Shown piece by piece: positions 31,307 to 41,531 of a DNA stretch of 64,000 bases. Origin of the DNA: Sorex araneus (Eukaryota > Chordata > Mammalia > Eulipotyphla > Soricidae); NCBI RefSeq assembly GCF_027595985.1, contig NC_073313.1:82772494-82836493 (forward strand), written 5' to 3'. The translations under genes were made by a program, and so were the position numbers. The stretch's first letter is position 1; each line of letters begins with the position of its first letter. The notes under the pieces are model-generated. The model was not told the DNA's origin and searched no databases. It saw nothing but the letters and a program-made list of their open reading frames with translations.

Positions 31307-31557
31307 ACAAAGAAGAATATTACTCAGCCCTAAAAATGAAATCCCATCATCTGATACAGCCTGGACAGACCTTCAAAATGATGCCAAGTGAAATAACTCA
31401 GACAGACCAAGACAAGCGCCACATCAGCTCACTTTTATGAGAAATCATCTAAAAAGGAACTCCAGAAAAGAGAATAGGCTTGTGGCTGTTAGTGGCTGAA
31501 AGGGAGGGAGACTGTGAGGAAAGCAGTCAGAAGATACAATCTTGCAGTTAAAAGATA

Positions 31558-31716
31558 GACAAATGGGGTAGAGTGTTTACCTTGCACATGGCCACCCTGG
31601 GTTCGATTCCCAGAACCCCATATGGTTCCCCAAGCACCGCCAGGAGTAATCCCTACGTGTAAAGCCAGAAGTAACCCCTGTGAATCGCCGGGTGTGACCC
31701 AAAAAGCCAAAAAATA
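31558..31716 (+). mobile_element. SOR-type SINE, 5'-truncated
   Basis: Starts inside the A box ('gggtagagtgtttacc'), then has an intact B box ('gggttcgattccc') and body. 'atagacaa' on both sides may be the target duplication. Confidence 0.85.
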
Positions 31717-31990
31717 GACAAGTTCTGGGAATGGAACATACCATAGGCTGATGGCAGCAAACTATGGTATTATTACATTTGCTGTGGCTTCCTTGGGAAA
31801 TCCTGAAAGTTCTGCTTCCTTTTCCCTTTTATTCTTTCTATTACTTAGAGTAGAAGAAAGGTGTCAGCTGGACCTTGTGTGGGAATCATTCACAATCTAT
31901 ATAAATCAAACCATCCTGCTGTATGCCTTAAACGTACCTAGTCATCCCTGTCAATTATTTCCCCATAAAGCTGGGGCAAAAAAAAATCTT

Positions 31991-32280
31991 GATAAATCCC
32001 TTTATCAAAAACACCCTGAGAAACAGTGGCTATTCCATTCACTGTCTACGAAAGGTGGGGATGTCCCTGTTGGAGACATAGTGGAAATCTCTCATCAGGA
32101 AATGCTGCTCATTGGTCAGCATGCAGATACTGTTATGATGGAGTCATATGTCTATGCCATGAATCCCATTATGAATAATACCATGGATCCCATTACAGGC
32201 TTATCTTGCTTCTATAGTGCATGTTCAGTTAGCGAACACCTTACCCTAGTGTTGGGTATCTTTAAAAGTTCCCTCAAAGA
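31991..32280. other. Open but unassigned sequence
   Basis: A plus-strand frame from 31751 to 32290 stays open for 179 codons. Its first part is L1 3'UTR and its end is SINE. The middle has no similarity I recognise. A chance ORF is the best reading. Confidence 0.4.
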
Positions 32281-32455
32281 GCTGGAATGATAGTACAGCA
32301 GGTAGGATGCTTGCCTTGCACATGGTCAACCTGCGTTCGATCCCTGGCATTGCATATGGTCCACCGAGCACCGCCAGCAGTAATTCCTGAGCCCAGAGGC
32401 AGAAGTGATCCCTGAGCATCGCCGGGTGTGGTCCAAATCTCCCATCCTCAAAAAA
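32281..32455 (+). mobile_element. SOR-type SINE
   Basis: Full copy with 'tgcgttcgatccctggca' and 'caccgccagcagtaattcct'. TTCCCTCA at 32270-32277 and 32456-32463 is a likely target duplication. Confidence 0.88.
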
Positions 32456-32575
32456 TTTCCCTCAGGCTCATATTTTGTAAAGCAAAACAACTAAAGCAGT
32501 GTTGTGTGTATGAGAGGTGAGATGGATGATTGTTGATTCATCACACATTCAATCGTATTTAAAATTAAAGCTTGA

Positions 32576-32739
32576 GGGCTGGAGAGAGAGTGTGGCAGAT
32601 AGTATGTTTGTCTTGTATGCAGACAAGCTGGGTTCCATCCCTGACATCCCATTTGGTCCCCCAAGCACCACCAGAACTAATTCCTGAGTGCAGATCCAGG
32701 AGTAACCCCTGAGCACCTTCAGGTGTAGACCCAGAACAG
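32576..32739 (+). mobile_element. SOR-type SINE
   Basis: Full copy. Target duplication AAATTAAAGC (32562-32571 and 32740-32749). Confidence 0.9.
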
Positions 32740-32872
32740 AAATTAAAGCCCAAATTTTGGAGCAGCACTCCCATTAACTTTTCACTTGTGAACGGTACAT
32801 ACAAAATAAATGAATTGGTTCCATCCTTTTCCTTTGATCTTTGTGACAAAAATTCCCCACAATCTATGAACA

Positions 32873-33060
32873 TTTTGGGGGGTAGGAGGATTTGAGTTCA
32901 AACCCAGCAATGCTTACGTACTACTCTTGGCTCTGAACTCAGGAATTTAATCCTGAAAGTGTTGTGGAGGGGGGACCATATGGGATGCAAGGGATCAAAC
33001 CCCAGTTGGGTGTTTCCAAGACAAGCACCCTACCCGCTGTGTACTTTCTCTCCAAAGCCA
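32873..33060 (-). mobile_element. SOR-type SINE, diverged
   Basis: 'ggaccatatgggatgcaagg', 'ccctacccgctgtgtac' on the minus strand. Confidence 0.82.
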
Positions 33061-33061
33061 C

Positions 33062-33231
33062 ATTTTTGGTGGGGGCTATGCCAGGTGATGCTCAGGGGTT
33101 ACCCCTTTCACTTCACTCAGAAATCACTCCAGGCAATGCTTGGGGGATCATAAGGAATGCCAAGAATTTCACACCCAGGTCAGCCATGTGCAAGAAAAAC
33201 ACCTTACCCACTGTATTATCGCTCTGGTCCC
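33062..33231 (-). mobile_element. SOR-type SINE
   Basis: 'ggtgatgctcaggggttacc', 'ttacccactgtattatcgct' on the minus strand, abutting the previous copy. A degenerate plus-strand SINE may follow at 33262-33365. Confidence 0.82.
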
Positions 33232-33537
33232 AGATGCAGAGTTTTGTTTTTTTAAGATCAGACACATGGGTCAGGTAGACAGTAGAGGTCTTATGGTGAT
33301 TGCCTTGCATGGAGCTGATCCTGATTTTTCTGTGGCGCTGCATGGTCTTCCTAACTGAAAGAATGTATCCCAACCAGCATAGCCATAAATGGCTTAAGCC
33401 TGCCCTTCAATTAGGAATAGCTAGAAAGACAGAATTAGGGAGAATCTGCAGGATTAGGGACAGGCATATGTCCTTAGTGCTTTATCCTCTGTACAGAGTG
33501 CCAGCACTTTATGGACCTTGTTTTCATGCTAGGTATT

Positions 33538-33705
33538 TGGTGGCAGGGGAGAATCCTATACCTGGCAGTGCTCAGGGGCTATTTCTGACTCTGCTCAAGG
33601 GTCACTCCTGGAGAGGATTGGGAGATGCTCTGCGGTGCTGGGGATCCAACTGGGATCTCTTATGTGCGAGGCAAGTGTCTTCCCCACTGTGCTTTCTCTC
33701 CTGCC
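33538..33705 (-). mobile_element. SOR-type SINE, diverged
   Basis: 'ggcagtgctcaggggctatt', 'tgctggggatccaactggg' and 'gtgctttctctcctgcccc'. Confidence 0.8.
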
Positions 33706-34547
33706 CCTTGTCCTAGCTTGAAGTCGGCACAGGAGTTGCTGTTACCACGCCTGACACCGGTGACAGAACAACCCCAACTGCTGATTGCCAGGCAGGGTGC
33801 AGCAATATAGGCGGACCCCCACAGCTTGGGGAACTAGAGCTCTCTGCTTCCCTCCCATGGGGTCCCAGGGCCCTGCAGTTCTTTGACTTTGAAGGAAGAG
33901 GAGAAAGTGCAGGGCTTGGAATGATTGAGCGGGAAAGGGATAAAGAGGGCAACTGAGTCCCAGCAGGAGAAACTGGCTGCTTTAGTGTCAGGCAGAGTCT
34001 CTTTAGCAGCAGAAGCAAGAGCACCGGGCTCTCTGAGCTCCCGTGCTCTGTCATCGTGCCAGCCCCTCAGACTCATAGCCAGCCAACGTAAGCCTGGCAG
34101 GACACAGCTGAGCATGCCAGCCAGGCCGATCTGGGTGCTCTCGACACGATCAACCTCTGTAGAAACCCTGGAAGGAGAGTTCTGGAAACATCATGAACGG
34201 CAAAGCGCACGTTGGAGACACCTGTGAGTCCTGTGCAGATGGAAGGAACCCGCCCTACCGTTCCGGTACCCACTCCCAAACGAGGCTCCATGTAGCACCC
34301 GGCTGGGTGGGACCAATGCGGCAATGAAAAATTGGACATCTGATCATTTCATCAGCTCTTTGCCCCATCCCCAAACCTCTCAAAGGGGGCAGATTTCTAA
34401 AATGTAAGGGACTTTGTTATTTCGTTTCTGAGATGAAGCAGCTTCTGGGAGAGAAGCAAGAGCAGCCCAGACTTGCAGGGGGCCTGGTAACTTCCACCTC
34501 CTGAGACCAAGACCCCAGTACTTGGACTCAGGTAAAAGGGATTTCTT
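33706..34547. other. SINE-free unassigned DNA
   Basis: About 840 bp, fairly GC-rich at 33720-34330, with no gene or repeat I can name. The open frames on both strands are short and lack recognisable domains. Confidence 0.45.
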
Positions 34548-34690
34548 GGGCCTAGACATAATACACTGGGTTAAGCTGCTTGTCTTGAACCCATCTGACC
34601 CACATTCGATCTCTCAAGCACTGCCAAGAGTGACCCTTGAGCACAAACCAGGAGTAAGATCTGAACACAGCTAAATGTTATCCAGAAACA
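34548..34690 (+). mobile_element. SOR-type SINE, diverged
   Basis: 'acattcgatctctcaagcac' and 'gcacaaaccaggagtaag'. Confidence 0.72.
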
Positions 34691-34736
34691 GAAAGGAGAA
34701 AGAAAGGAAAAGAAAGGGGAGCCTCCTCACCCTAAG

Positions 34737-34901
34737 AGGGTTGGGGGGCAGCAAAAGGAGCACACCCGGCAGTGGTCAGGGCTTATTCCTGGCTCTGCAT
34801 TTAGGGTGGGCTTGGGGGACCTTATGGGGTGCCGGGAATCGAATCCGGATAGGCCAGGTTAGTAAGGCAAACTCCTTACCTGCTGTACTATTGCTCTGGC
34901 T
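34737..34901 (-). mobile_element. SOR-type SINE
   Basis: 'cacacccggcagtggtcagg', 'gtgccgggaatcgaatcc' and 'gctgtactattgctctgg'. Confidence 0.83.
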
Positions 34902-35156
34902 GCAGCGGGAGTATTTTGAGACTCCTGGGAACCCCTGTTTCCTCCCCTCCAACACACACAGATGAATTTCTTCCATTTTAAGGCAAATTTATATATGACA
35001 TCTACCATGAGAGATTCATTTCTTTGTTACATACAACATGAGGTGGGTGGAAGAAGGCTTATGAGTGCAAATACCATCTAGTGCAATGGTTTTTCAGTCA
35101 TTTTACATCTTTGAACTGGCATTGTGTGTACACTGGACTTTGGACAAGTAATCAAT

Positions 35157-35346
35157 TGTTTCGTTTTGTCTGGGGGGGCAGGGAGAAGGCACACCTGTCA
35201 GTGCAGTGCTCAGGGCTTACTCCTGGCTCTGCATTTAGGGGATTACTCTTGGTGAGGCTTGGGGAATCACATGGAGTGCCAAGGATTGAACCTAGGTTGG
35301 CCATGTGCAAGGCAATATCCTGGCCCACTGTACTAACATCCTGACC
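35157..35346 (-). mobile_element. SOR-type SINE
   Basis: 'ggcacacctgtcagtgcagt', 'ggattgaacctaggttggcc' and 'tgtgcaaggcaatatcc'. Confidence 0.83.
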
Positions 35347-35360
35347 CTGGATCATAATTT

Positions 35361-35532
35361 TTTTTATTTTATTTTTTGCTTTTTGGGTCACACCTGGCGA
35401 TGAACAGGGGTTACTCCTGGTTTTGCACTCAGGAATTATTCCTGGCGGTCAGGGGACCATATGGGATGCTGGGTCCCCGGGTCGGCCGCATGCAAAGCAA
35501 ATGCCCTACCCGCTGTGCTATTGCTCCAGCCC
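35361..35532 (-). mobile_element. SOR-type SINE, young
   Basis: Near-consensus. Perfect 14-bp target duplication CTGGATCATAATTT (35347-35360 and 35533-35546). Confidence 0.94.
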
Positions 35533-35587
35533 CTGGATCATAATTTATAAGCAATGCGGTAGACCAGTAGTTCACAGCCTATTAGTA

Positions 35588-35756
35588 TTTTGGGTCACAC
35601 CCAGTCATGTTCAGGGATTCTTTCTGGCTCTGTGCTCAGAAGCGACCCCTGGTGGTGGTGGGGGAAGGGACCACCATATGCAGTGCAGGGAATTTGATGC
35701 TCCATAGCTGCAATGTGAGGCAAGCAACTTAACCCCATGTACTAGCCTCCACAGGC
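35588..35756 (-). mobile_element. SOR-type SINE, diverged
   Basis: 'tttgggtcacacccagtca', 'ggctctgtgctcagaagcga' on the minus strand. Confidence 0.8.
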
Positions 35757-35764
35757 TATATATC

Positions 35765-36015
35765 ACTGACACTGTCACTGTCATCTGTTGCTCATTGATT
35801 TGCTCAAGCGGGCACCAGTAACATCTCCATTATGAGACTTGCTGTTACTGTTTTTGGCATATCGAATACGCCACGGGTAGCTTGACAGGCTCTGCCATGC
35901 AGGCGAAATACTCTCAGTAGCTTGCTGGGCTCTCAGAGAGGGATGGAGGAATCGAACCCGGGTCGGCCGCGTGTAAGGCAAACGCCCTACCCGCTGTGCT
36001 ATTGCTCCAGCCCAC
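35765..36015 (-). mobile_element. RTE-tailed SINE (second SINE family)
   Basis: Minus-strand copy: RTE 3' end at the left ('atcactgacactgtcactgt', 'gggcaccagtaacatctcc'), RTE-leader body ('actgtttttggcatatcg', 'gtagcttgctgggctctc'), then a near-perfect tRNA-like head at the right ('gaatcgaacccgggtcggcc'). Confidence 0.9.
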
Positions 36016-36077
36016 AAACTTTTTTTTTACCTCCCCCACCCTTTTATTTTTGGTGATTTCTTTCAAAAAGTTCTTAT

Positions 36078-36195
36078 TGGGCTGGATAGATGCCTTGAAT
36101 AACTAGATCAAATGCTTTGTATAGGGGAGACCTGGGTTGAACACTGAGATAGGAATAGCCCCTGAGTTACCACAGGATGTGGCCCCCAAATGTCC
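36078..36195 (+). mobile_element. SOR-type SINE, shortened
   Basis: 'gggctggatagatgcc' and 'acaggatgtggcccccaaa', with part of the body deleted. Confidence 0.68.
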
Positions 36196-36646
36196 TAAAT
36201 TATTACTGCAGTAACATGGCTTACAGGAGTGTTCATATTTATACATTATGTGTGACGTATGGCTGTGCACACCCACCAGAAAAGTGCCAATATCCTTTAA
36301 AATCCCATCCCCTGTGGATCAATGTGGTCTATTGAACAGGTCTCTTTCAATGGGTTCAAACTGCAGTGGTAGTTGAAAGTCACTGTGGTGAGCTGCTGCA
36401 GATATTCACATTCCTCTGTCAGGGACATATTAGATCTCCCACACTGAACTTCAGAGCCCCAAACTGTTCCTTTGATTTAGCAAGTACGTATGTGTGTATG
36501 TGTGTGTGTATTAGAATGCATGCATACCCCTTTTCACAACCTAAATGAGTGAATCCTGATTATTCTCTGTCCCGATTACCAGTTCCCCTTTAGGTGCTTT
36601 CCTGTGTTTCAATCCCACTCATTTCTCTTAGAAAAAAACATTTCAG
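36196..36646. other. Unassigned DNA with a short (TG)n
   Basis: A small 'tatgtgtgtgtgtatt' tract lies near 36490. No gene recognised. Confidence 0.45.
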
Positions 36647-36836
36647 GGGGTGGAGAGATAGTACAGCGGGTAGGGTGTTTGCTGTGTATGTGCCCGACCT
36701 GGATTTGTTCCCCTGTACGCCAAATGGTCCCCTCAAGCATTTCCAGGAGCAATTCCTGAGTGCAGAGCCAGGAGTAACCCCTGAAAACTGCGGAGTGTGG
36801 CCCATCCCCCACCCCACCACACCCCCAGTCAAAAAC
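36647..36836 (+). mobile_element. SOR-type SINE
   Basis: 'gagagatagtacagcgggta', 'gcaattcctgagtgcagagc' and 'agtgtggcccatccccc'. Confidence 0.86.
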
Positions 36837-36924
36837 AAAACCGGCTGCTGGGGGCATGAATGTGCCACACACTGCACTCATTCCAGAAGTCTCTTCCTAG
36901 GGATTCACTGAATGCTATTAACAT

Positions 36925-37325
36925 GAAGTAATAGCACCAAGACCCCACGAGGAGGGCCATCTACTGGACAGACTAAAGCTACTACGTGGCTGTCAGACAA
37001 AACCACGCAATTTGCTGTTACGTGGATGGAACTGGAGCGTTTTGTGCTGGAAGCTAGTCAGGAGCAGGTCAGACACAGAAGCATCTCTCCTACGTGGGAT
37101 ACAAAGCAAAAAAAAACCATAACAGAGAGATAACAAGTGCCCAAAGACAATGGATTCTGAGAACGAGTCTATGGAATTGAACACATCATGGTGGGGAATG
37201 GGGGGGGCGGGGGTGGGGGACACTGGTGGTGGGTTGTATATTAGAATGTTGTATGCATGAAATCCCATCATGAACATCGTTGTTAATTGCAGTGCCCTGA
37301 AATCAAATTTCAAAAAGAGATAAAT
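36925..37325 (+). mobile_element. L1 3' end (ORF2 end and 3'UTR)
   Basis: 'aaccacgcaatttgctgtta', 'gatggaactggagcg', 'tagaatgttgtatgcatgaa' and 'cccatcatgaacatcg' match the L1 tails elsewhere in the window. Confidence 0.75.
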
Positions 37326-37720
37326 TGTGCCAGTGGCCCCAGGAGTTTTGGAGCCATCCCCACTCATCTGGGGCAGTAGCCGGAGTGTCCCAGGAGCTTG
37401 AGGGGACAAGGCGAGCTCTTCAAAAGGGGTACCCTGTAAATGTCTGCATCTGGTCTCTTAGTGCAAGTTCAGGGGATGTTCTGCGCAGCCACCAGGAGAG
37501 AGGGAAAAGGCTTGAAATGCAGGCTGGCCAAGAATTTGTCATATCTGCTTCCAGGCAAAACCAGTTCAGTTTCGGGGCACACACAAGTCCAGCCAGAGCA
37601 GGGAAAGTCTCAGGGGAGGTCAGCTAGGATAGTCATAGCTGTGCAAGCACCTGCAAAGGGGCCCTTCCTTCATTGCCCCAAGGTCATCCTCACTATGGAC
37701 ACAAAAGAGGACTTGATCTT
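37326..37720. other. Unassigned intergenic DNA
   Basis: GC-moderate, no gene or repeat recognised. Confidence 0.4.
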
Positions 37721-37724
37721 ATCT

Positions 37725-37810
37725 TCCAAAAGAGGACACTGAGGGTCAGGAGGGGCAAGTGATTATCCCAGGGTGACCCAGCCAGGAAGTGACCGCATCT
37801 CGAGAGTCCC
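37725..37810 (-). mobile_element. MIR fragment
   Basis: 'aggacactgagggtcaggag', 'gggcaagtgatta' and 'agggtgacccagccagg' are MIR core motifs in reverse orientation. Confidence 0.65.
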
Positions 37811-37914
37811 AGAGCAGGGCTTGCTGCCTCATTGCACAAAGAGGGCGGGAGAGATGCAAGAGAGCTTGGTGAAGGACTGAATGTTCTGCAGGCAACAGCG
37901 GGGGAGAGAGAGAA

Positions 37915-38615
37915 GGAGAGAGAGATAGAGAGAGACTGTTTCTGGAGGAAGGTGCCTGCACACACACAGAGGAGAGAGGAGAGAGAGAAAGAAAAAGAGG
38001 GAGGAGAGAGAGGCTGTCTCTGGAGGAGGGTTCCTGCACACACAGAGACTGTCTCTGTAGTAGGGTGCCTGCACAGAGAGAGAAATACTGTCTCTGGAGG
38101 AGGATGCCTGCACACACACACACAGACTGTCTCAGGAGGAGGGTGCCTGCACACACACACACACACAGACTGTCTCAGGAGGAGGGTGCCTGCACACACA
38201 CACACACACACAGACTGTCTCAGGAGGAGGGTGCCTGCACACACACACACACAGACTGTCTCAGGAGGAGGGTGCCTGCACACACACACACACACAGACT
38301 GTCTCAGGAGGAGGGTGCCTGCACACACACACACAGACTGTCTCAGGAGGAGGGTGCCTGCACACACACACACACAGACTGTCTCAGGAGGAGGGTGCCT
38401 GCACACACACACACACACACACAGACTGTCTCAGGAGGAGGGTGCCTGCACACACACACACAGACTGTCTCAGGAGGAGGGTGCCTACACACACACACAC
38501 AGAGACTGTCTCTGGAGGAGGGTGCCTGCACACACACACACAGACTGTCTCAGGAGGGTGCCTGCACACACACACACACACACACACACAGACTGTCTCA
38601 GGAAGAGGGTGCCTG

Positions 38616-38648
<33 letters not shown>

Positions 38649-38887
38649 AGACTGTCTCTGGAGGAGGGTGCCTGCACACACACACACACACAGACTGTCT
38701 CTGGAGGAGGGTGCCTGCACACACACACACACACACACAGACAGACTGTCTCTGGAGGAGGGTGCCTGCACACACACAGAGGGGGAGAGATAGAAAGAGA
38801 GGAGAGAGACTGTCTTTAGAGGAGGGTGCCTGCACACACACACTGTCTCTGGAAGAGTGGAAGAGTGTGCCTGCTACACTGCACATA

Positions 38888-38925
<38 letters not shown>

Positions 38926-39159
38926 AGGGAGGGAGAGAGGGAGGGAAGGAGGGAGGGAGGGAGGTGAAACTTTCTCTGGAGGAGGGTGTCTGCACACACA
39001 GGGGATAGAGAGAGAGGAGAGAGACTGTCTCTGGAGGAGGATGCCTGCACACAGAGAGAGACTGTCTCTGAAGGAGTGTGCCTCCACACATATGCACACA
39101 CACAGAGACTGTCTCTGAAGGAGGGTGCCTGCACACACAGAGGGAGGGAGGGAGGGAGG

Positions 39160-39200
<41 letters not shown>

Positions 39201-39230
39201 GACTGTCTCTCTAGAGGAGGGTGCTTGCAC
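37915..39230. repeat. Composite minisatellite with embedded (CA)n and (GA)n
   Basis: About 28 units built on 'GACTGTCTCAGGAGGAGG', 'GTGCCTGCA' and a variable (CA)n run. Units are about 40-60 bp, longer where (GA)n or (GGGA)n blocks replace the CA run (38880-38965, 39140-39195). It lies 0.9-2.2 kb upstream of HS6ST2 exon 1. Long frames are open on both strands only because the array has few stops; they are not genes. Confidence 0.93.
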
Positions 39231-39560
39231 CCAGGACTCAGCTTACAGTCCACCCACTACCTCTGTAGCACCCAGTGGCACTGCTTAGGAACACTGCTCT
39301 CAGCAGCCCAGCGCCCCTTTCTGCAGTGACCTGAACACCAGTCAGTCCCCCACAACCAGCAAGCCCCATCTGATCAGTAAGACGGGAACAATCCGAGTTC
39401 CTGGAGCCCTTGCCTTAAAGGGACCACTCTTCCTTGCTAATCTTATTATTTGTGACTCCTGAGCTAAAGGGTCTTTAGAAGGGGGAGGGGGACTGGAGGG
39501 AACCGGGTAGAATGGCTGCAGGATGCAAGGGCACTGAATTAAGAGAGAAGGTAACGTTGG
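39231..39560. other. Unassigned DNA upstream of HS6ST2
   Basis: No gene or repeat recognised. Confidence 0.4.
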
Positions 39561-39569
39561 AAATGGGTG

Positions 39570-39710
39570 CACAGTGCCCGGGTTTCCTGGGTTCAAAGCG
39601 AGGGGCTGTGCTGTGTGACCTTGGACACATCCCCTCCCCTCTCTGAGCCTCAGTTTCTTCACTGGTCACAATGCCTTGGATTCAACGTGCGTTGTGACCA
39701 CTTTGAGTTA
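39570..39710 (+). mobile_element. MIR fragment
   Basis: 'gctgtgtgaccttggacaca' and 'ctctctgagcctcagtttct' are classic MIR core sequence. Confidence 0.75.
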
Positions 39711-39879
39711 TTCGTGTTTTGTTTATTTTTTTAACGCTTGTCATTCATATTCATTCATGTATCACCCTCACGTAAGGGTGTCACCAAGAGGGCTTGAGAT
39801 GGGGGAGATTCAGCCAAAAAAAGGATGAGCTTCTGCTCGGAAAAGCTCAGCTTGTTGTTCTGTAATGGTTTTGGGTCAT

Positions 39880-40181
39880 GCTTTCGCCTTCATGCTGACT
39901 TACCTTTTCAGAAAATGCCCTGGCTTCCGTTGGGGAATGGAAATTGGCAAAGGGAGAGGGAAAAGGTCTAATTTTCGCCTTTGCTATTTTAGGGGAGGTG
40001 GAAATTACGAGCCAAAGTGGATGTGATGCGCTCACAGGAGTGACCTCCGCTCCCCAAAGACGGGAGGAAAAAGCCCCGTCCTCGGCTTTGTGGAGTGGCT
40101 CGGCTCTTAGGCGCGAGGCATTATTACATAAATTCCAGCTCGCTCCTGATCCTTAGTACCCTGAGTTGCCTGAAGGGGGGA
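39880..40181 (+). promoter_or_regulatory. HS6ST2: Proximal promoter / 5'UTR region of HS6ST2
   Basis: Directly upstream of the long-isoform start, at the edge of the CpG island, repeat-free from about 39711. A TATA-like 'tattacataaattcc' occurs at about 40123-40137. An in-frame upstream ATG at 40095 could add 29 residues, but the family start fits 40182. The transcription start cannot be placed from sequence alone. Confidence 0.45.
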
Positions 40182-40612
40182 ATGGCACTGCCTGCGTGTG
40201 CAGCCCGGGCTCTCGGGCCGCCGCTGCAGCCAGAGCGAGGAGCGCCCGCCCGCACCACCTGTCCCCGCCGGCATTCCAGAGTCGAGGCCGAATTGGCAGC
40301 GAGCCGGCCGGGATCAGTCGCCGCCTCAGTCCGCGCGGGCCCTCCTAGGGGTGTGTCTCGCGGAATCAACTCCCAGCCGCTCCTGGACGAGCCCCCGAAG
40401 GCGTCTTCCTCCTCCCTGGCGGGAGCCGCGCTCGTCCCTCTTTTCGCGCTGCTGCCCCGCGGCCGCCGCAGGCGGATGCACGACCTCAGGAGACGCTGGG
40501 ACCTGGGCTCCCTCTGCCGGGCCCTGCTCACCCGGGGCCTGGCCGCCCTGGGCCACTCGCTCAAGCACGTGCTCAGCGCGATCTTCTCCAAGATCTTCGG
40601 CCCCCTGGCCAG
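40182..40612 (+). CDS. HS6ST2: HS6ST2 exon 1: N-terminal extension of the long isoform (143 codons plus 2 nt)
   Basis: Heparan sulfate 6-O-sulfotransferase 2 moves sulfate from PAPS to the 6-O position of glucosamine in heparan sulfate, in the Golgi. This exon encodes only the extension in front of the membrane anchor. It starts MALPACAARALG, followed by TTCPRRHSRVEAELAAS, an Arg-rich 'RGRRRRMH', then LRRRWDLGSLCRALLTRGLA and HSLKHVLSAIFSKIFGPLA. This matches the human long-isoform N-terminus from memory, with a few substitutions. ATG 40182 has a strong context (G at -3 and +4) and fits the human start; ATG 40095 in the same frame is less likely. The exon ends CCAG|GTACGT, a good donor. Splicing to 41532 restores a Ser codon and gives '...GPLA-SVGN-MDEK'. 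Its function is unclear; amphipathic basic helices are inferred. Confidence 0.93.
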
Positions 40613-41531
40613 GTACGTTTCAGGCGAAAACGGGGGGTCCCGGGAGCACGGGGGCCGAGCGGGGAGGGAAGGCGGCCGAGAGGGAGGGAAGGAAGGGCGC
40701 GAAGTTGCCGCTGGCCCGCGGCCGGCGGACTCGGGGGGCTCCGGAGGGGCGCGGCGCGCCTTTGGCCACGCTGCGGCTCTCGCCCCGCCGCGCCGCGGGC
40801 TGCCTGCAGCGCACCGTCTCCGCCGGCCGGTCGGGCTTTGCTGGCCGGGCGCCTTCCAACGCGCCCCCCTCCCCGCACCCCATCCCCGGCCAGGGAAACT
40901 CTGATCGCCCGGGCTGCGAGCTCACCCGAGACGGCCCCGAAGGTGGGTGAACGAGGTGCGGGGCTTAGAGCTGCGCTTCGGGGCGCCTGGGGACGGAACC
41001 CGCGAATCGGGCCGGCGGGGACACGGTGGGCGAGCGAGAGCGCCACGGGGACGGGGGCGCGGAGGCACCCGCGCCCGTCCGGCGGCCGAAGAGGGATGGG
41101 GAGCGGAGCCCCGGAGTGGCCGAGAGTGCGGCGAGGCGCTCGGGGGGCTCGGACGCGGGCCGGGAGTTGGGGAGTGGGGCGATCAGGACGGACGGGGGCC
41201 GGCGGGCACAGACCCCGCCGCAAAGCGGCTCCGGGGAGCTCGGGCGGCCGGGGTGGCGGGGGGCTGAGAGGGGGAGAGGGCAGGCGACCGGAGGGGAGCG
41301 GGGGAGGAGGGGTGTGCGGCAGGAGCCACAGCGCTGAGCCTGCCGGGAAGGAAGGAAGCGGGGAAGGCCGCCGCCGCCGCCGCCGCCACCGCCGCCGTGG
41401 TGGAGTACTCGGTGCGGAGGGGAGGGGGGAAAGGGGGCGCAACGGCGGCGCCAGGGGAGGGGGCGGCGCGGGCGCACGTCGAGCGCGGGCTGAACTGCGG
41501 GATTGACGTAACGATCTTGGGTTTCCCCTAG
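40613..41531 (+). other. HS6ST2: HS6ST2 intron 1 (919 bp)
   Basis: GT...AG intron: donor GTACGT at 40613 and acceptor 'tttcccctag' ending at 41531. It is extremely GC-rich and probably doubles as promoter and 5'UTR of the shorter isoform. Confidence 0.88.
41364..41400. repeat. (CCG)n trinucleotide tract
   Basis: About ten CCG/GCC units with one or two interruptions, 140-180 bp before the short-isoform ATG. It lies in intron 1 for the long transcript, or in the 5'UTR for a transcript starting inside intron 1. Confidence 0.85.

Larger units (their letters stand above)
31143..31990 (+). mobile_element. Old L1 (ORF2 end and L1MA-type 3'UTR), split by a SINE
   Basis: 'gttcattgcaacactagcc', 'gaatattactcagccc' and 'gatgccaagtgaaataactc' are ORF2-end and 3'UTR motifs. 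After the SINE the element continues to 'tgtcaattatttccccataa' and 'aagctggggcaaaaaaaaa' near 31985. A (CA)n tract is embedded at 31248-31306. This explains the first half of an open frame starting at 31751. Confidence 0.75.

Noticed and set aside
31751-32290. A 179-codon plus-strand open frame
   Set aside because: The first part is old L1 3'UTR and the end runs into a SINE. A frame of this length is expected about once by chance in 64 kb read in six frames.
38099-38780. Evenly spaced direct repeats that superficially look like a CRISPR array
   Set aside because: The 'spacers' are only (CA)n runs of varying length, and the DNA is mammalian. It is a minisatellite.
37832-39118. A 428-codon open frame, with further long frames on both strands
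   Set aside because: It lies wholly in the CA-rich minisatellite. Repetition without stop codons opens several frames at once. No domain is present.
40095-40181. An in-frame upstream start for HS6ST2 adding 29 residues
   Set aside because: The extra residues do not match the human long isoform, which begins at the MALPAC equivalent (40182). ATG 40182 also has a strong context.
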